From Domibacillus epiphyticus (GTDB taxonomy: Bacteria > Bacillota > Bacilli > Bacillales > Domibacillaceae), in assembly GCF_001975785.1 (NCBI RefSeq), contig NZ_MSFI01000006.1, positions 124,001 to 188,000 on the forward strand: a stretch of DNA of 64,000 nucleotides, in the 5' to 3' direction. Made by a program: the position numbers and the translations under genes. Below the pieces are notes generated by a model. It was not told the origin of the DNA. It saw nothing but the letters and a program-made list of their open reading frames with translations, and searched no databases. This document shows, piece by piece, positions 51,077 through 60,204 of the stretch; position 1 is the first letter of the stretch; every line of letters starts with the position of its first letter.

Positions 51077-52306
51077 TTACGCCCAGTTTCCATTTTTAAA
51101 AATGGGTTCACGTGTGCCGTCCTGTTTAATGCCATCGATATTCATTTCGGCAGACCCGATCATAAAGTCGACGTGTGTAATGCTCGTGTTCAAGCCGTTT
51201 TTTTCAAGTTCTTCCTGCGACATTTCTTTGCCTCCTTCAATACAGAACGCATATGCGCTGCCGATTGCCAGGTGATTTGATGCATTTTCGTCAAATAGTG
51301 TATTGAAGAACAAAGTGCCTGCGTTTGAAATAGGGGAATCGTGCGGGACCAGCGCCACTTCGCCAAGGAAATGAGCGCCTTCATCCGTTTCTATGAGCTG
51401 TCGTAAAACGTCCTCTCCTTCTTCTGCCGTTACGTCTACAATTCGCCCATTTTTAAACGTCACGGTAAATCCATCAATAATATTGCCTGCGTAACTGAGC
51501 GGTTTTGTCGCTTTTACATACCCGTTTACTCCGGTTTTCTCCGGTACTGTAAATACTTCTTCTGTCGGCATATTTGCCATAAAAGCATGCCCCTGTTCGT
51601 TGACACTGCCAGCGCCAACCCATAAATGACTGTCTGGAAGGTTAATCGTTAAATCCGTTCCCGGTGCTTTATAATGGAGAGTTTTATAATGTTTTTCATT
51701 TAACTCAGCGACTTTTTCACGAAGTCGGTCATCATGATCTTTCCATGATTGTACAGGATCGGCATGATCAGCACGAACCGATTTGAAAATAGCTTCCCAA
51801 AGAGCTGGGATACGCTCGTTTTCTGGTAAATCGGAAAATACTTTATCCGCCCATTCTTTTGATGGTGCAGCGATGACTGTCCAGCTTACTTTATCGGACT
51901 GAATGTATTCGCGGTATTTTTTCATAGCGGCACCAGCAGTTTTTTGATAAGCAGCGATTCGTTTTGAATCAACCCCTTTAAGTAAGTCAGGGCTTGAAGA
52001 AATAACAGACATAAAGGCTGCCCCTTGTTCAGCGAGCGTTTCCATCATTTGTTTGTTCCACGCCGGAAATTCGTTAAAAGCCTCATCTGGTGCAAGTTCA
52101 TATTTAAGACGGGAAACCGTGTCGTCACTCCAGTCCACATAGACGTGTTTTGCCCCTGCTTCATATGCTTTTTGGACGATGAGACGGACGAGCTCCGCTG
52201 CATCTAGTGTCGCGCGGATGACAAGGGACTGTCCTGGCTGGACATTTACTCCAGTTGTTACGGCTAGCTGTGCATATTTTTCAAGCTGTTCGTGAAAAGA
52301 CGTCAT
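51077..52306 (-). CDS. M29-family metallo-aminopeptidase (AmpS-like)
   Basis: The 409-residue enzyme removes N-terminal amino acids and belongs to family M29 (AmpS, aminopeptidase T). Stretches include VTTGVNVQPGQSLVIRATLDAAEL, VYVDWSDD, TDLTINLPDSHLWVGAGS, MANMPTEEVFT with a metal-binding Glu, and the C-terminal SNAGTLFFNTLFDENASNHLAIGSAY with a His ligand, then THVDFMIGSAEMNIDG. The length is normal. It is monocistronic. The start is preceded by AAGGGGA. The enzyme is cytosolic; its natural peptides are not known. Confidence 0.92.
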   Translation of the reverse strand: MTSFHEQLEKYAQLAVTTGVNVQPGQSLVIRATLDAAELVRLIVQKAYEAGAKHVYVDWSDDTVSRLKYELAPDEAFNEFPAWNKQMMETLAEQGAAFMSVISSSPDLLKGVDSKRIAAYQKTAGAAMKKYREYIQSDKVSWTVIAAPSKEWADKVFSDLPENERIPALWEAIFKSVRADHADPVQSWKDHDDRLREKVAELNEKHYKTLHYKAPGTDLTINLPDSHLWVGAGSVNEQGHAFMANMPTEEVFTVPEKTGVNGYVKATKPLSYAGNIIDGFTVTFKNGRIVDVTAEEGEDVLRQLIETDEGAHFLGEVALVPHDSPISNAGTLFFNTLFDENASNHLAIGSAYAFCIEGGKEMSQEELEKNGLNTSITHVDFMIGSAEMNIDGIKQDGTREPIFKNGNWA

Positions 52307-52438
52307 ATAATAATCCCCTTTTTTAAGTAGTGAAATTATTGTAACAAAAAAGACACATCATTGGGTAAATGATGCATCTATGTTTTAAATTGTTCAGTTA
52401 GGACATTTACAGTTTGCTAAAATACTTTAGGAGAATAT

Positions 52439-52559
52439 GAATTTTCGGTTTTATATGGATGATGTAAAACCAAAAATAACATAGAACGCTTACTCATTCT
52501 GTCATGGATAAAAGGAATAAAAAGTAAAGAATTTTCGGATTAATATATTTCGAAAATTC
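52439..52559. promoter_or_regulatory. motA upstream region with GAATTTTCG repeats
   Basis: The 472-base AT-rich gap before motA holds two direct copies of GAATTTTCGG (52439-52448 and 52529-52538) and an inverted CGAAAATTC at 52551-52559. The last two form an inverted repeat with nine-base perfect arms. The pieces resemble CodY half-sites (AATTTTC). I see no clear sigma-D promoter and no gene in the gap. Confidence 0.4.
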
Positions 52560-52778
52560 GACAAAATATGCTAGGAGAAAAGGCCTTGTTTTTTTGTCAC
52601 AGGTACTTATTTTACCAAAATCATGTAAATTAGATAATAAGATTTTGTTAAAATTATAAATATAGATAAATATTGTGAATTTTATATGGTTTAGGATTCT
52701 CTTTCTCGACAAGAACGTGTAAAATATTTAAATAAAGTATAGTGAAAAAGTCATAAAGGAATAGGGTGGAGATACAGA

Positions 52779-53582
52779 ATGGATAAATCATCACTAGTAG
52801 GGATTATATTAGGCCTTATCGCAGTGGGAGTTGGGATGTTCATGAAAGGAGTAAGCCCGGTGGTTTTAATTAATCCGGCTGCTCTTTTAATTATCGTTTT
52901 AGGGACGATGGCATCCGTTACAATCGCTTTTCCGGGTTCTGAATTAAAGAAAGTTCCAAAGCTGTTCGGCATTTTATTTAAAGAACGACAATTAATGACG
53001 CCGCAGGAAGTGATTGGATTATTTACGGGCTGGGCAGAATTGGCGCGTAAAGAAGGATTGCTTGCATTGGAGTCAAAAATGAGTGAAATTGAAGATGATT
53101 TCTTGAAAAATGCAATGAATTTAGCTGTAGATGGTCAAAGTGCAGATTATATTCGTGATGTACTCAGTGAAGAAGTAGCCGCGATGGAAGATCGCCATCT
53201 TGCTGGCGCTGCCATTTTCACGCAGGCTGGAACGTATGCCCCGACACTAGGCGTACTTGGTGCCGTTGTGGGCTTGATTGCTGCTCTTGGAAACATGGCA
53301 GATATAGATGCGCTTGGTGCAGCGATTTCAGCTGCATTTGTTGCCACATTGCTTGGGATTTTTACTGGATATGTGCTGTGGCATCCGTTTGCAAACAAAT
53401 TAAAACGGAAATCGACAATGGAAGCAAAAGTGAAGGAAATGATGATTGAAGGTGTTTTGTCGATTCTTGAAGGAGAAGCACCTCGTGTATTGGAACAAAA
53501 ACTGTCCTCCTACTTGCCAGCGGATGAAAAGAAAAAGCTGATCGAATCATCTGGGGGGGGACAAGGCGATGGGGAAGCATAA
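52779..53582 (+). CDS. motA: Flagellar motor stator protein MotA
   Basis: The 267-residue membrane protein forms the ion channel stator ring with MotB and pushes on the rotor. It has four membrane helices: two at the N-terminus (SSLVGIILGLIAVGVGMFM and NPAALLIIVLGTMASVTIAF) and two after the cytosolic loop (AGTYAPTLGVLGAVVGLIAAL and AAFVATLLGIFTGYVLWHPF). The loop carries the charged residues that touch FliG. The sequence resembles B. subtilis MotA more than MotP, so a proton-driven motor is likely. It follows GGTGGAG and overlaps motB by 14 bases. Confidence 0.93.
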   Translation: MDKSSLVGIILGLIAVGVGMFMKGVSPVVLINPAALLIIVLGTMASVTIAFPGSELKKVPKLFGILFKERQLMTPQEVIGLFTGWAELARKEGLLALESKMSEIEDDFLKNAMNLAVDGQSADYIRDVLSEEVAAMEDRHLAGAAIFTQAGTYAPTLGVLGAVVGLIAALGNMADIDALGAAISAAFVATLLGIFTGYVLWHPFANKLKRKSTMEAKVKEMMIEGVLSILEGEAPRVLEQKLSSYLPADEKKKLIESSGGGQGDGEA

Positions 53583-54324
53583 AAAACACAAAAAACATGA
53601 AGAACATGTCGATGAGTCGTGGCTTATACCGTATGCCGATTTGTTAACATTGCTTCTTGCGCTTTTCATTGTGTTATTTGCAAGCAGTACCCTCGACGCA
53701 AAAAAGTTTCAGGCAATTGCAGCTGTATTTAGCAACGAATTCACGGGTGGTACCGGGGTAATGGATTTCCCTAGCCCGGTGGAAGATACAATGCAAGAAA
53801 CAGACGAGCAAGAAGGGCTGAAAGCAGCAGACCGTGAAGAACTTGAAGAAATGCAAAAGAAGATGACGGCCTATATTAAAGAAAATAATTTGCAGGATAA
53901 AGTGGAAACGGTGCTGAATGGAGAAGGACTTCTTCTTCGTATTCGAGATAATGTTCTATTCAATTCAGGAGCTGCTGAAATTCAGCCTGATCAGCTTAAA
54001 ATTGCGGAGGAAATCTCCAACCTGCTTGTCATGGATATTCCAAGAAGTATTATTATAAGCGGGCATACAGATAATGTTCCGATTGGAACTGCACAGTTTG
54101 CTTCAAACTGGGAACTCAGTGCTTTGCGCTCCGTTAACTTTATGAAAGAAATATTAAAGAATGAAAAGCTGGACCCGCGTCTTTTCAGTTCAAAAGGGTA
54201 CGGTGAATACCAGCCAATCGCGTCAAACGTCACGAAGTCAGGACGTGCACAAAATCGACGCGTTGAAATCTTAATTTTACCTCAAGGTGAAACTGATCAA
54301 TCAGCAAGCTCTTCGACAAAATGA
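53569..54324 (+). CDS. motB: Flagellar motor stator protein MotB
   Basis: The 251-residue protein has a short basic cytosolic N-terminus (KHKKHKKHEE), one membrane helix with the ion-carrying Asp24 in PYADLLTLLLALFIVLFASS, a plug/linker region, and an OmpA-like domain (ISGHTDNVPIG through RAQNRRVEILILP) that anchors the stator to peptidoglycan. Proton or sodium type cannot be decided from the helix alone. It starts inside the end of motA and is followed by a hairpin terminator, so motAB form a two-gene operon. Confidence 0.93.
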   Translation: MGKHKKHKKHEEHVDESWLIPYADLLTLLLALFIVLFASSTLDAKKFQAIAAVFSNEFTGGTGVMDFPSPVEDTMQETDEQEGLKAADREELEEMQKKMTAYIKENNLQDKVETVLNGEGLLLRIRDNVLFNSGAAEIQPDQLKIAEEISNLLVMDIPRSIIISGHTDNVPIGTAQFASNWELSALRSVNFMKEILKNEKLDPRLFSSKGYGEYQPIASNVTKSGRAQNRRVEILILPQGETDQSASSSTK

Positions 54325-54347
54325 CGGGATATCCCCGTCATTTTTTT
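54318..54347 (+). terminator. motAB terminator
   Basis: AATGACGGG-ATAT-CCCCGTCATT is followed by a seven-T tract, overlapping the motB stop region. Confidence 0.85.
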
Positions 54348-54407
54348 GTTTACGGATAAAGAAAAGGGGAAACTCTTAACTGTAGACAAACGAAAGGGGA
54401 AATTGAT

Positions 54408-54926
54408 GTGAATAAAAAAATTGCTGTCCTAATTACAGATATGTTTGAAGACATTGAATACACAGAACCAGCTAAAGCGTATGAAGAAGCTGGTCATGAA
54501 CTGATAACAATTGAAAAAGAAGCAGGCAAAACCGTTACCGGGAAACAAGGAAACGCAAAAGTAACAATCGATAAAAGTATTGATGATGTGACGGTTTCAC
54601 AATTTGACGCATTGCTCTTGCCAGGTGGATTTTCACCCGACCTTCTTCGTGAAGATGACCGGTTCGTAAAGTTTACGAAAGAATTTATGGACACCAAAAA
54701 ACCGGTGTTTGCGATTTGCCACGGGCCTCAGCTGCTCATTTCAGCTAAATCACTTGAAGGTCGTGATGCAACCGGGTATAAATCCATTCAGACGGACTTG
54801 GAGTATGCCGGTGCAAATGTGCATGACAAGGAAGTGGTCGTCTGTCAAAACCAGCTTGTGACCAGTCGTAAACCAGACGACATCCCAGCTTTTAACCGTG
54901 AGTCACTAAAATTACTTGCTGTTTAG
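54408..54926 (+). CDS. yfkM: DJ-1/PfpI-family protein (YfkM-like)
   Basis: The 172-residue protein is a PfpI/DJ-1 superfamily member. The nucleophile Cys sits in FAICHGPQLLISA, with the acidic residue in the LTDMFEDIEYTEP region near the N-terminus. YfkM of B. subtilis is the closest named relative and is a general-stress protein; proposed activities of the family include deglycation and chaperone function, which are debated. The start is GTG at 54408 after AAAGGGG, since the overlapping ATG is followed at once by a stop. The neighbouring yfkK-like gene supports the assignment. Confidence 0.87.
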   Translation: MNKKIAVLITDMFEDIEYTEPAKAYEEAGHELITIEKEAGKTVTGKQGNAKVTIDKSIDDVTVSQFDALLLPGGFSPDLLREDDRFVKFTKEFMDTKKPVFAICHGPQLLISAKSLEGRDATGYKSIQTDLEYAGANVHDKEVVVCQNQLVTSRKPDDIPAFNRESLKLLAV

Positions 54927-54943
54927 AACATAATAGGAAAAAT

Positions 54944-54987
54944 AAGAAAAAGGACACTTTGTGCTAAACAAAGTGTCCTTTTTCTTA
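54944..54987. terminator. Bidirectional terminator between yfkM and yfkK
   Basis: AAAAAGGACACTTTG pairs with CAAAGTGTCCTTTTT, a 15-pair stem with poly-A and poly-T flanks serving both convergent genes. Confidence 0.9.
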
Positions 54988-55206
54988 TTTGCGCAAGTTG
55001 CCAAGCTCTTCGGCGATCGCCTGCATTTCATTCGGGCTGAAGGAATTTTTGCGGGCAACGAGTTCATAAATGTCTTTTAAATCGTCATAAGAAGAATTGC
55101 TGAAATGTTCCGGGCTGATAGCACCTGTATTGACCATGCGAAGTTTCGTTGTAATTTGTTCGACCATGTACTGAATGTTTTCGGCTGATTTTACACTTAA
55201 GTCCAC
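54985..55206 (-). CDS. yfkK: DUF1128-family protein (YfkK)
   Basis: The 73-residue protein matches the DUF1128 family, called YfkK in B. subtilis. It is helical: [26 protein letters not shown], then [34 protein letters not shown]. There is no known function. It lies beside yfkM, as in B. subtilis, which strengthens both calls. The ATG is preceded by AAAGGTGAA. An alanine symporter gene lies upstream on the same strand, 79 bases away. Confidence 0.88.
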   Translation of the reverse strand: MDLSVKSAENIQYMVEQITTKLRMVNTGAISPEHFSNSSYDDLKDIYELVARKNSFSPNEMQAIAEELGNLRK

Positions 55207-55284
55207 TGTAATTCACCTTTTTCATTTTTTATTCATCATTCCATTTTTTTATAGTGTTGTCAATATGATAAGGCCGTTCTGATA

Positions 55285-56634
55285 TTATACAATTCGTTTT
55301 TCTTCCTGTATTTTTTTCAGTACTTGCCGTGTTTCCGCCACGACAATGCCGGAAAGGCCTAGAAGCCCGATTAAGTTAGGGAGCGCCATTAAACCATTCA
55401 TAATGTCTGAAAATGTCCAAACGATTTCAAGGCTTTGCACACAGCCGACGTAAACAGCAAGAACGAACGCGATCCGGTAAAACGTAACAACTTTTTTGCT
55501 GAATAAGTATGAGAAACATTTTTCACCGTAATATGACCAGCCAATGATCGTTGATGACGCGAAGAACAATAAACCTATTGCTACAACATATGACCCGGCA
55601 GGACCGAGGAAAGTACTGAATGAGACGGTTGTCAGCTCGCTTGCCTCCAGTCCTGAATCGTATTGGCCAGCAAGAACGATTGTTAATCCAGTAACGGAAC
55701 AAATGATGATTGTATCAATAAATACTTGCGTCATCGAAACGAGTGCCTGTCGTGCCGGTATGTCCGTTTTTGCAGCAGCAGCGGCAATCGGAGCCGAACC
55801 GAGACCAGCTTCATTTGAAAAAACACCTCGTGCGACCCCGTACCGAATGACAATACCGATTGCGCCGCCGGCAACAGCTTCTCCTGTAAACGCATCTTTC
55901 AAAATAAGACCAATAGCGGCGGGAATGTCCGTTATGTTTATTAGCAACACGATGAGGCCGGCAATGACATAAAATACAGCCATGATCGGAACGAAGTAAG
56001 CTGTAACACGCCCGATCGTCTTGATGCCGCCCAAAAGGACGAGTGCAGTAAAAATAGTTAAGACAATTCCTGTGATCCACGTTGGTACGTCAAATGTAGA
56101 TTTCAAAACACCCGCTACCGAGTTTGCTTGTACAAGATTCCCGATTCCAAATGCGGCAATGGCGCCAAATAAAGCAAATAAAATGCCGAGCCATTTTTGA
56201 TTGAGACCGCGTTCAAGATAATACATCGGTCCCCCGGACATTTCACCATCTTCATCTTGTACCCGGTACTTTACAGCGAGCACGGCTTCCGCATATTTCG
56301 TGGCCATCCCGAAAAAAGCGCTGAGCCACATCCAGAGCAGTGCCCCGGGACCGCCCATTAACACAGCTGTTGCGACACCGACGATATTGCCAGTTCCGAC
56401 TGTCGCTGCAAGCGCAGTCATTAGCGCCTGGAAATGGGAAATATCTCCCTTTGACGATTTATCCTGATTTTTACTAAATGCAAGCTTTAACGAATAGGGA
56501 AGAAGCCGAATTTGTAGAAAACCGATCCGCCATGTAAGATAAATACCGGTACCGACAATAAGAACTAAGAGCGGAGGCCCCCATATAAAGGAGCTGATCT
56601 TGCCCAGCATTTCTAAAAGTGTTCCTTGTTCCAT
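55285..56634 (-). CDS. Sodium:alanine (AGCS-family) symporter
   Basis: The 449-residue membrane protein of the alanine or glycine:cation symporter family has about eleven helices. Hallmarks are the GDISHFQALMTALAATVGTGNIVGVATA signature, GGPGALLWMWLSAFFGMATKYAEAVLAVKYR, GGPMYYLERGL, and FSNEAGLGSAPIAAAAAKT. It takes up alanine, glycine or a similar amino acid with sodium or protons; the exact substrate is not readable. An AAGGAGGGA site precedes the ATG. It is divergent from the YtxH gene and is likely monocistronic. Confidence 0.92.
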   Translation of the reverse strand: MEQGTLLEMLGKISSFIWGPPLLVLIVGTGIYLTWRIGFLQIRLLPYSLKLAFSKNQDKSSKGDISHFQALMTALAATVGTGNIVGVATAVLMGGPGALLWMWLSAFFGMATKYAEAVLAVKYRVQDEDGEMSGGPMYYLERGLNQKWLGILFALFGAIAAFGIGNLVQANSVAGVLKSTFDVPTWITGIVLTIFTALVLLGGIKTIGRVTAYFVPIMAVFYVIAGLIVLLINITDIPAAIGLILKDAFTGEAVAGGAIGIVIRYGVARGVFSNEAGLGSAPIAAAAAKTDIPARQALVSMTQVFIDTIIICSVTGLTIVLAGQYDSGLEASELTTVSFSTFLGPAGSYVVAIGLLFFASSTIIGWSYYGEKCFSYLFSKKVVTFYRIAFVLAVYVGCVQSLEIVWTFSDIMNGLMALPNLIGLLGLSGIVVAETRQVLKKIQEEKRIV

Positions 56635-56819
56635 AAAATCCCTCCTTTTTTAGAAACATGAGTGTAACAAAAAAAGACATGATTTTATAAAAATTAATTC
56701 TTGTATGATTTGTGTTTCAAAATTTAACAATAAGGGAAAAGCTTCAACATTGAAAAGGAAAATAGGCAGCTTCAGCCGAATATATGTTGTAGATAGTTAA
56801 AGAAAGGATGAACATTCCA

Positions 56820-57170
56820 ATGGGAAAAAGTAAATTTTTTGTCAGTGTACTTGCAGGTGCAGCAGCAGGAGGTGCTCTTGCTCTTTTAGACAAAAGCACT
56901 AGGTCTGAGATGTCTTCATGGGCAAAATATTTAATCGCACTTGCGAAAGATCCTGAGCAGCTGACAGCCTCATCAAGAGAGTTGATTGACCGTGCCACTG
57001 AAACAGCCCGGCAAATTAATGAGGACGTTTCGTTTATTAAAGGCAAGGTAGACAACTTGAAAGACCTCACGCCGCAAGTAAAAGACCTTGTTGATGAGAC
57101 AAAAACAACATTTGCACCGCAAGGACAAAATCCGGCGGCTTCTGCAGACTCCGCACAGTCGCCTTCATAA
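56820..57170 (+). CDS. YtxH-domain protein
   Basis: The 116-residue protein starts with a hydrophobic glycine/alanine-rich segment (SKFFVSVLAGAAAGGALALLDKSTR), the YtxH-type membrane anchor, and continues with helical stretches such as DRATETARQINEDVSFIKGKVDNLKD. YtxH proteins are general-stress proteins of unknown biochemical role. The ATG at 56820 is about nine bases after AAAGGA; the earlier ATG at 56808 overlaps that site. A YihY gene starts 18 bases after it, so both are probably one transcript. Confidence 0.82.
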   Translation: MGKSKFFVSVLAGAAAGGALALLDKSTRSEMSSWAKYLIALAKDPEQLTASSRELIDRATETARQINEDVSFIKGKVDNLKDLTPQVKDLVDETKTTFAPQGQNPAASADSAQSPS

Positions 57171-57188
57171 TATTGGAGGGAAGCAGCA

Positions 57189-58034
57189 TTGGCAGAACAT
57201 CCAGATAAAAAAGCAGAACTTCGCATTTTCTTTAAACACTTGCAAAGGCGGATTAAAGCATCCGATGTGCCAGGGGTAGCCGCGCAGATGGCTTATTTTT
57301 TTCTGCTTGCGCTATTCCCTCTCATGATCTTTACGGTGACGCTTCTCGGTTATTTGCCAATTGATCCGAATGAAATTTTTACGATCATTAAAGATTTTGC
57401 ACCATCAGATTCATTAAGCATGGTGCAAGACACACTTCAAGAAGTAACGACCAATCAAAATGGCGGACTATTGTCTTTTGGTATTCTTGGAACGATTTGG
57501 TCCGCTTCGAACGCAATGAATGCCGTCATTAAAGGACTGAACCATGCATATGACGTTAAAGAATCCCGTGCGTTCTATGTCGCGAGGGGGTTGTCTATTT
57601 TGCTGACATTTGCGTTTATTTTCGTTATCGCCGTTATGCTTATTTTGCAAGTGTTCGGTAAACAAATTGGTGAAATCGCATTTGAATTTCTCGGAATGGG
57701 CGATCAATTTGTTGTTATATGGACATGGATCAGATTTTTACTCCCGCCAGTCATCCTGTTTCTGGTATTCGCTGGCCTGTACTATTTGGCACCGAATTTA
57801 AAGGTGAAATATGTGACCGTATTACCGGGCGCCCTTTTTGCTACACTCGGTTGGATTATTGTATCGTTTGGTTTTTCATTTTATGTCAACAATTTTGGAA
57901 ATTACTCTGCAACATATGGGAGTATAGGGGGCGTCATTATCTTAATGATCTGGCTTTATTTATCTGCCATGATCATTCTTGTCGGCGGTGAAATAAACGC
58001 GCTTCGAAATGACCAAAAACGAGAAAGTGTATAA
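57189..58034 (+). CDS. yfkH: YihY/BrkB-family membrane protein (YfkH)
   Basis: The 281-residue protein is a six-helix YihY-family membrane protein, YfkH in B. subtilis. It has VPGVAAQMAYFFLLALFPLMIF near residue 30, GTIWSASNAMNAVIKGLNHAYDV, and the C-terminal YGSIGGVIILMIWLYLSAMIILVGGEINA, all conserved in the family. It is often misnamed ribonuclease BN. Function unknown; envelope roles are suggested. The start is TTG at 57189, after GGAGGG. It ends at a long palindrome shared with the zosA gene. Confidence 0.9.
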   Translation: MAEHPDKKAELRIFFKHLQRRIKASDVPGVAAQMAYFFLLALFPLMIFTVTLLGYLPIDPNEIFTIIKDFAPSDSLSMVQDTLQEVTTNQNGGLLSFGILGTIWSASNAMNAVIKGLNHAYDVKESRAFYVARGLSILLTFAFIFVIAVMLILQVFGKQIGEIAFEFLGMGDQFVVIWTWIRFLLPPVILFLVFAGLYYLAPNLKVKYVTVLPGALFATLGWIIVSFGFSFYVNNFGNYSATYGSIGGVIILMIWLYLSAMIILVGGEINALRNDQKRESV

Positions 58035-58070
58035 TGAAACCCCGCTTGAATTCAAGCGGGGTTTCATTAT
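58031..58070. terminator. Long palindromic terminator between yfkH and zosA
   Basis: A 40-base perfect palindrome begins ATAATGAAACCCCGCTTGAA and continues with its own reverse complement. It lies between the two convergent genes and works in both directions. Confidence 0.92.
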
Positions 58071-59974
58071 ACACGTTTTAAAAGGCGCAAGCCGTTTAAA
58101 ATAACGAGAATGGTGCTTCCTTCATGTCCGAGTACACCGAACGGCAAATCCAGTACTTGAAAAAAGTTTGAGATAATCAATAAAGCGATGACCGAAATCG
58201 AGAAAATGATATTTTGTTTTACGATGCGCTGCATTTTACGGGAAAGCTTAATCGCTTCAGCAATTTTCGGCAAATCATTTTTCATTAAGACAATATCGGC
58301 TGTTTCAAGAGCGACATCAGAACCTTCCCCCATGGCGATTCCAACAGATGCCGTTGCAAGAGCGGGCGCATCATTAATTCCGTCCCCGACCATTGCAACA
58401 GTGCCGTATTTTTTGAGCAAGTCTTTTACGTGATCTACTTTATGTTCAGGCAAGCATTCAGCTATATAAGTGCCAAGTGGCGTTTCAGCGGCAATAGCTT
58501 TTGCTGTTTTATCGCTGTCTCCAGTCAGCATAATTGTGAAGATGCCTTCCTCCTGTAATGTTTTCAGTGCTTGTTTTGTTTCATCACGAATAACATCTTT
58601 CAGAGCAATGACTGCAGCAATTCCTTCATCATCCGAAACGAATATGATCGTTTTTCCTTCCTCTTCAAACTGTAAAGCAGCCCCATCAGCAAAAGCAGAC
58701 GCTTCTTCTATTCCGACAAAGGATGCCTTCCCGATTCTCCATTCCTTTTTATCAAATGTGCCTTTTACTCCCCAGCCTGAGACATCTTCAAGATGGTCGG
58801 GAGGGGAAAAAGAGATTTGTTCGTTTTGTACAAAACGGACGACAGCGTGGGCAAGCGGGTGATTGGACCGGCTTTCAATCGAAGCCGCTGCTTTTAATAA
58901 AGATTCCCGGCTCAGTCCTTCCCGGATGACGATGTCTGTGACTTCCGGTTTACCTCGTGTTAATGTCCCTGTTTTATCAAATGCGATGGCCTTGACGTGA
59001 CTTAAATTTTCAAGGTGGGCACCGCCTTTAAACAAAATCCCGTTCCTTGCTCCATTTGAGATAGCGGACAATGTCGCCGGCATAATAGATGCGACGAGGG
59101 CGCATGGAGATGCGACAACGAGCAGAACCATAGCCCTGTAAAATGTTTCTGTCCAGCTCCAGCCGAGGGCGAAGTGGGGAAGGAACAACATGATGGCGAC
59201 AACAATCAGCACGCCTTTTACATAGGTCCCTTCAAATTTTTCAATGAATTGCTGAGACGGCGACTTTTCACTTTGTGCAGACTGGACAAGATCAATTATT
59301 TTTTGGAATAATGTCTCATTTGATCTTTTGGTTACTTCAATATAAACAGAACCGGTCATGTTCACTGTACCGGCAAATACGTCAGCGCCGGCTTCTTTTG
59401 AAACAGGAATCGATTCACCGGTAATAGCAGCTTCATCAATTGTTGTTTGTCCTTTTTTTAGGATGCCGTCAGCTGGTACGCGTTCCCCGGGTTTAACGAC
59501 AATGATATCTTTTCGTCTTAATTCAGAAACATGGACTTTTTCTTCCATGCCATCACGAACGAGCAGTGCAGTATCAGGCTGAATCTCCATTAAAGCTGAA
59601 ATTTCCTTCTGGCTTTTATTCATTGTATATGTTTCTAGTGCACCGCTTACGGCAAAGATAAAAATTAACATGGCTCCTTCTGTCCAATATCCGATTGCTG
59701 CAGAACCCGCGGCAGCTAAAATCATCAGCATTTCGACATTTAATTCCTTGTTTTCAATTGTTTCTTGAATTCCTTCTTTTGCTTTTGCAAATCCGCCAAT
59801 GACAAAGGCGGATAAATAAGCAGCAACCGACAGTGTTTCGGAACTGTTTTGATCGAGCATCCAGCCGGCGAAAATAAGAACACCGCTGAGCAGAGCTGCA
59901 ATTAATTCAATATGCGGTTTTATTTTTTCCAGTATGCTCGATTGAATAGGTGTATTCTCAGTGTACGTAGTCAT
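58067..59974 (-). CDS. zosA: Metal-transporting P1B-type ATPase, ZosA-like
   Basis: The 635-residue pump has the phosphorylated Asp at about residue 332 (DKTGTLTRGKP), the metal-site motif SPC at about 289-291, and MVGDGINDAPALA near the C-terminus. There is no N-terminal heavy-metal-binding domain. It is closest to ZosA (YkvW) of B. subtilis, which imports zinc during peroxide stress and is PerR-repressed. The perfect PerR box in the divergent upstream region strongly supports that assignment over a CadA-type exporter. The ATG follows AGAAGGAGG. It is monocistronic and divergent from osmC. Confidence 0.92.
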   Translation of the reverse strand: MTTYTENTPIQSSILEKIKPHIELIAALLSGVLIFAGWMLDQNSSETLSVAAYLSAFVIGGFAKAKEGIQETIENKELNVEMLMILAAAGSAAIGYWTEGAMLIFIFAVSGALETYTMNKSQKEISALMEIQPDTALLVRDGMEEKVHVSELRRKDIIVVKPGERVPADGILKKGQTTIDEAAITGESIPVSKEAGADVFAGTVNMTGSVYIEVTKRSNETLFQKIIDLVQSAQSEKSPSQQFIEKFEGTYVKGVLIVVAIMLFLPHFALGWSWTETFYRAMVLLVVASPCALVASIMPATLSAISNGARNGILFKGGAHLENLSHVKAIAFDKTGTLTRGKPEVTDIVIREGLSRESLLKAAASIESRSNHPLAHAVVRFVQNEQISFSPPDHLEDVSGWGVKGTFDKKEWRIGKASFVGIEEASAFADGAALQFEEEGKTIIFVSDDEGIAAVIALKDVIRDETKQALKTLQEEGIFTIMLTGDSDKTAKAIAAETPLGTYIAECLPEHKVDHVKDLLKKYGTVAMVGDGINDAPALATASVGIAMGEGSDVALETADIVLMKNDLPKIAEAIKLSRKMQRIVKQNIIFSISVIALLIISNFFQVLDLPFGVLGHEGSTILVILNGLRLLKRV

Positions 59975-60084
59975 ACAATACCTCCTTCTTCTAATTGAGA
60001 ATGAAGATCACCATCAAAATATAATCGATCTTAATAATTCCTTTAATGATAAGCTTTTTCAATTAGAATAAATTAATTTTTATT

Positions 60085-60099
60085 TTATAATAATTATAA
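60085..60099. promoter_or_regulatory. PerR box between zosA and osmC
   Basis: TTATAAT-A-ATTATAA matches the PerR consensus TTATAATNATTATAA at every position. A second half-site-like TTATAATAAC lies at about 60107. It sits 111 bases from zosA and 106 bases from the OsmC gene, so it may control both. Confidence 0.85.
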
Positions 60100-60204
60100 T
60101 GTAAAGTTATAATAACACATTCAATATAAGAAGCAAGTAATTTTTCTTGGCTCAAGTGTTCTGTTTCGCTACAATAGATTTCAAATAAGAAAGAGGTGTG
60201 AAAC

